Source of the DNA: Methylococcaceae bacterium
GTDB taxonomy: Bacteria > Pseudomonadota > Gammaproteobacteria > Methylococcales > Methylomonadaceae
Assembly: GCA_009925045.1 (NCBI GenBank)
Contig: RFQK01000072.1
Coordinates: 1 to 7,316 of the forward strand
Direction: 5' to 3'
Length of the DNA: 7,316 nt
Part shown: positions 6,220 to 7,316 of the stretch, piece by piece
How the letters are laid out: every line of letters begins with the position of its first letter
Numbering within the stretch: position 1 is the first letter of the stretch
Made by a program: the position numbers and the translations under genes
Notes under the pieces: model-generated
What the model was told of the DNA's origin: nothing
The model's database searches: none
What the model saw: the letters and a program-made list of their open reading frames with translations, nothing else

Positions 6220-7316
6220 TTAAAATCCAGAACCAAAAGTAAATTGGAAAGCCTGAGTTCTATCGGAGGTTTGTGTGTTCATCGGTTGAGCCACACTCAC
6301 TGCTAATGCGCCAAAAGGTGATAGCCATTCTCCGGACAAACCGGCTGAATAACGGAAATATTTATTCAGTTCGTTACTGTTTAGGCCACTGGCCAATGTT
6401 CCTGCGTCCAAAAAGGCACCCAAACGTACCGATTTTATGTCGCTTAAGAAAGGCACAGGGAAAAACAGCTCGGCTTTGGCAATGACTTTAGTCGAACCGC
6501 CGAATGGTCTCGCATAACTATAGAGTTTGTAGCGGGAATCCGCAGGGGATTCGTCTCTGGGTCCCATGGTGTTTTGCATGAATCCACGTACGTCACCGGT
6601 ACCACCTGCGTAGTAGTTTTCAAAAAAGGGCAGGCCTGATTCCCCGCTGTAACTACCGCCGTGCGCGACTTCGCCGAGTAGTCGTAGCGTAAAGTCATTG
6701 GAAAGCGGGAAGTATTGTTGCTGTTTATAACCGGCTTTGTAATATTTTAATTCGCCAAACGGCGCGGTAATTAAACCGGACAAGCGTTGTTGGCCACCTT
6801 TAGTTGCAAATGTCGCGCGGTCCAGAGTATCGTGCGTCCAGCCAGTTGCGAAGGAAATTGTGTTAAATGAAGCTGTAGCGTAAGGAATTATGGTTTTGTC
6901 ATTGGCATCTTTGGTGCCACAAGTATCATTCGATATATTGTTTAAGGCAAATATCGAGTTGATAACTTTACACGACGACAGATTCGATGAGGTGACCTCA
7001 GTATTCTTAACATCAATATCAAAGCCCAAACGATCATATTCATTGAGGGGAACACCAAAACTCATGCCGGCGTTCGCAATATTGGTGTTATAGCTGGCTA
7101 GGTTAGCCGCATAGGCATTACGTTTCAAATAACCCAGGTTATAACCTAAGGACACGCCATCCAGCGTGAAATAGGGGTCAGTAAAGCCTAGTTTATAGTT
7201 GGTGAGAATTAAACTGTTATTGAAGGCGAAGTCCAGTCGTTTACCGGTACCGAAAATATTGTCCTGTGAAACGTTGGCATTAAAAATAACCCCTTGCACC
7301 TGAGAATAGCCCACAC
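6220..7316 (-). CDS. bamA: Outer membrane assembly factor BamA, C-terminal beta-barrel (N-terminus outside window)
   Basis: BamA is the Omp85-family core of the BAM complex that folds and inserts outer-membrane proteins. About 365 residues are present, covering the 16-strand barrel. The frame is open to the window edge, so the GTG at 7314 is internal; the POTRA domains and signal peptide lie outside. Family landmarks are VSQDNIFGTGKR and YFTLDGVSLGYN at the barrel start, the lid-loop motif YYAGGTGDVRGF (RGF at fragment residues 243-245), NTMGPRD, ELFFPVPF, FLDAGT, and SPFGALAVSVAQP near the end. The final residues FQFTFGSGF fit the C-terminal beta-signal ending in an aromatic residue. The E. 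coli cysteine pair of loop 6 is absent, while two cysteines (residues 115 and 132) occur in a different loop, about where loop 3 lies. skp follows after 87 bases. Confidence 0.95.
   Translation of the reverse strand, partial: VGYSQVQGVIFNANVSQDNIFGTGKRLDFAFNNSLILTNYKLGFTDPYFTLDGVSLGYNLGYLKRNAYAANLASYNTNIANAGMSFGVPLNEYDRLGFDIDVKNTEVTSSNLSSCKVINSIFALNNISNDTCGTKDANDKTIIPYATASFNTISFATGWTHDTLDRATFATKGGQQRLSGLITAPFGELKYYKAGYKQQQYFPLSNDFTLRLLGEVAHGGSYSGESGLPFFENYYAGGTGDVRGFMQNTMGPRDESPADSRYKLYSYARPFGGSTKVIAKAELFFPVPFLSDIKSVRLGAFLDAGTLASGLNSNELNKYFRYSAGLSGEWLSPFGALAVSVAQPMNTQTSDRTQAFQFTFGSGF

Noticed and set aside
6444..6698. Minus-strand and plus-strand short frames within bamA (also 6273-6485 and 6890-7093)
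   Set aside because: All overlap a well-conserved BamA barrel frame and have no supporting features.

Overview
The window is a stretch of core chromosome from a Gram-negative gammaproteobacterium. The evidence is outer-membrane and lipid A genes, a RNase E with a C-terminal scaffold region, and DnaE, RNase HII and FabZ proteins that align closely with the E. coli family members as I remember them. The overall style resembles a methanotroph-type (Methylococcales) gammaproteobacterium, but that lineage is only an impression and was not tested. I see no mobile element, CRISPR array, tRNA, rRNA or new defence-type system.

Layout. The end of rne (RNase E) runs rightward from the left edge to 805. 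It converges on a long leftward block that fills the rest of the window. In transcription order, from the right edge, this block is bamA (C-terminal barrel only, cut by the edge), skp/ompH, a hairpin terminator, fabZ, lpxA, rnhB and dnaE. fabZ/lpxA and rnhB/dnaE each overlap by the four bases ATGA, and the real end of lpxA overlaps the start of rnhB by 26 bases. fabZ-lpxA-rnhB-dnaE is therefore one tightly coupled unit. It joins envelope synthesis (a fatty-acid dehydratase and the first lipid A acyltransferase) to replication (RNase HII and the Pol III alpha subunit). bamA and skp serve outer-membrane protein assembly. The usual neighbours lpxD (between skp and fabZ) and lpxB (between lpxA and rnhB) are absent.

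The striking feature is damage. Three genes that should be essential or important are broken within about 2.1 kb (3841-5896). dnaE lacks about 105 codons of its PHP domain and changes frame. lpxA lacks about 80-85 codons and changes frame, but its true C-terminus can still be read next to rnhB. skp has a small frameshift, best explained by two lost bases. Neighbouring genes (fabZ, rnhB, the rest of dnaE, the bamA barrel) are intact with all expected catalytic residues. Assembly or consensus error is the simplest explanation; real decay or a second functional copy elsewhere is less likely. No gene-free stretch exceeds 300 bases.
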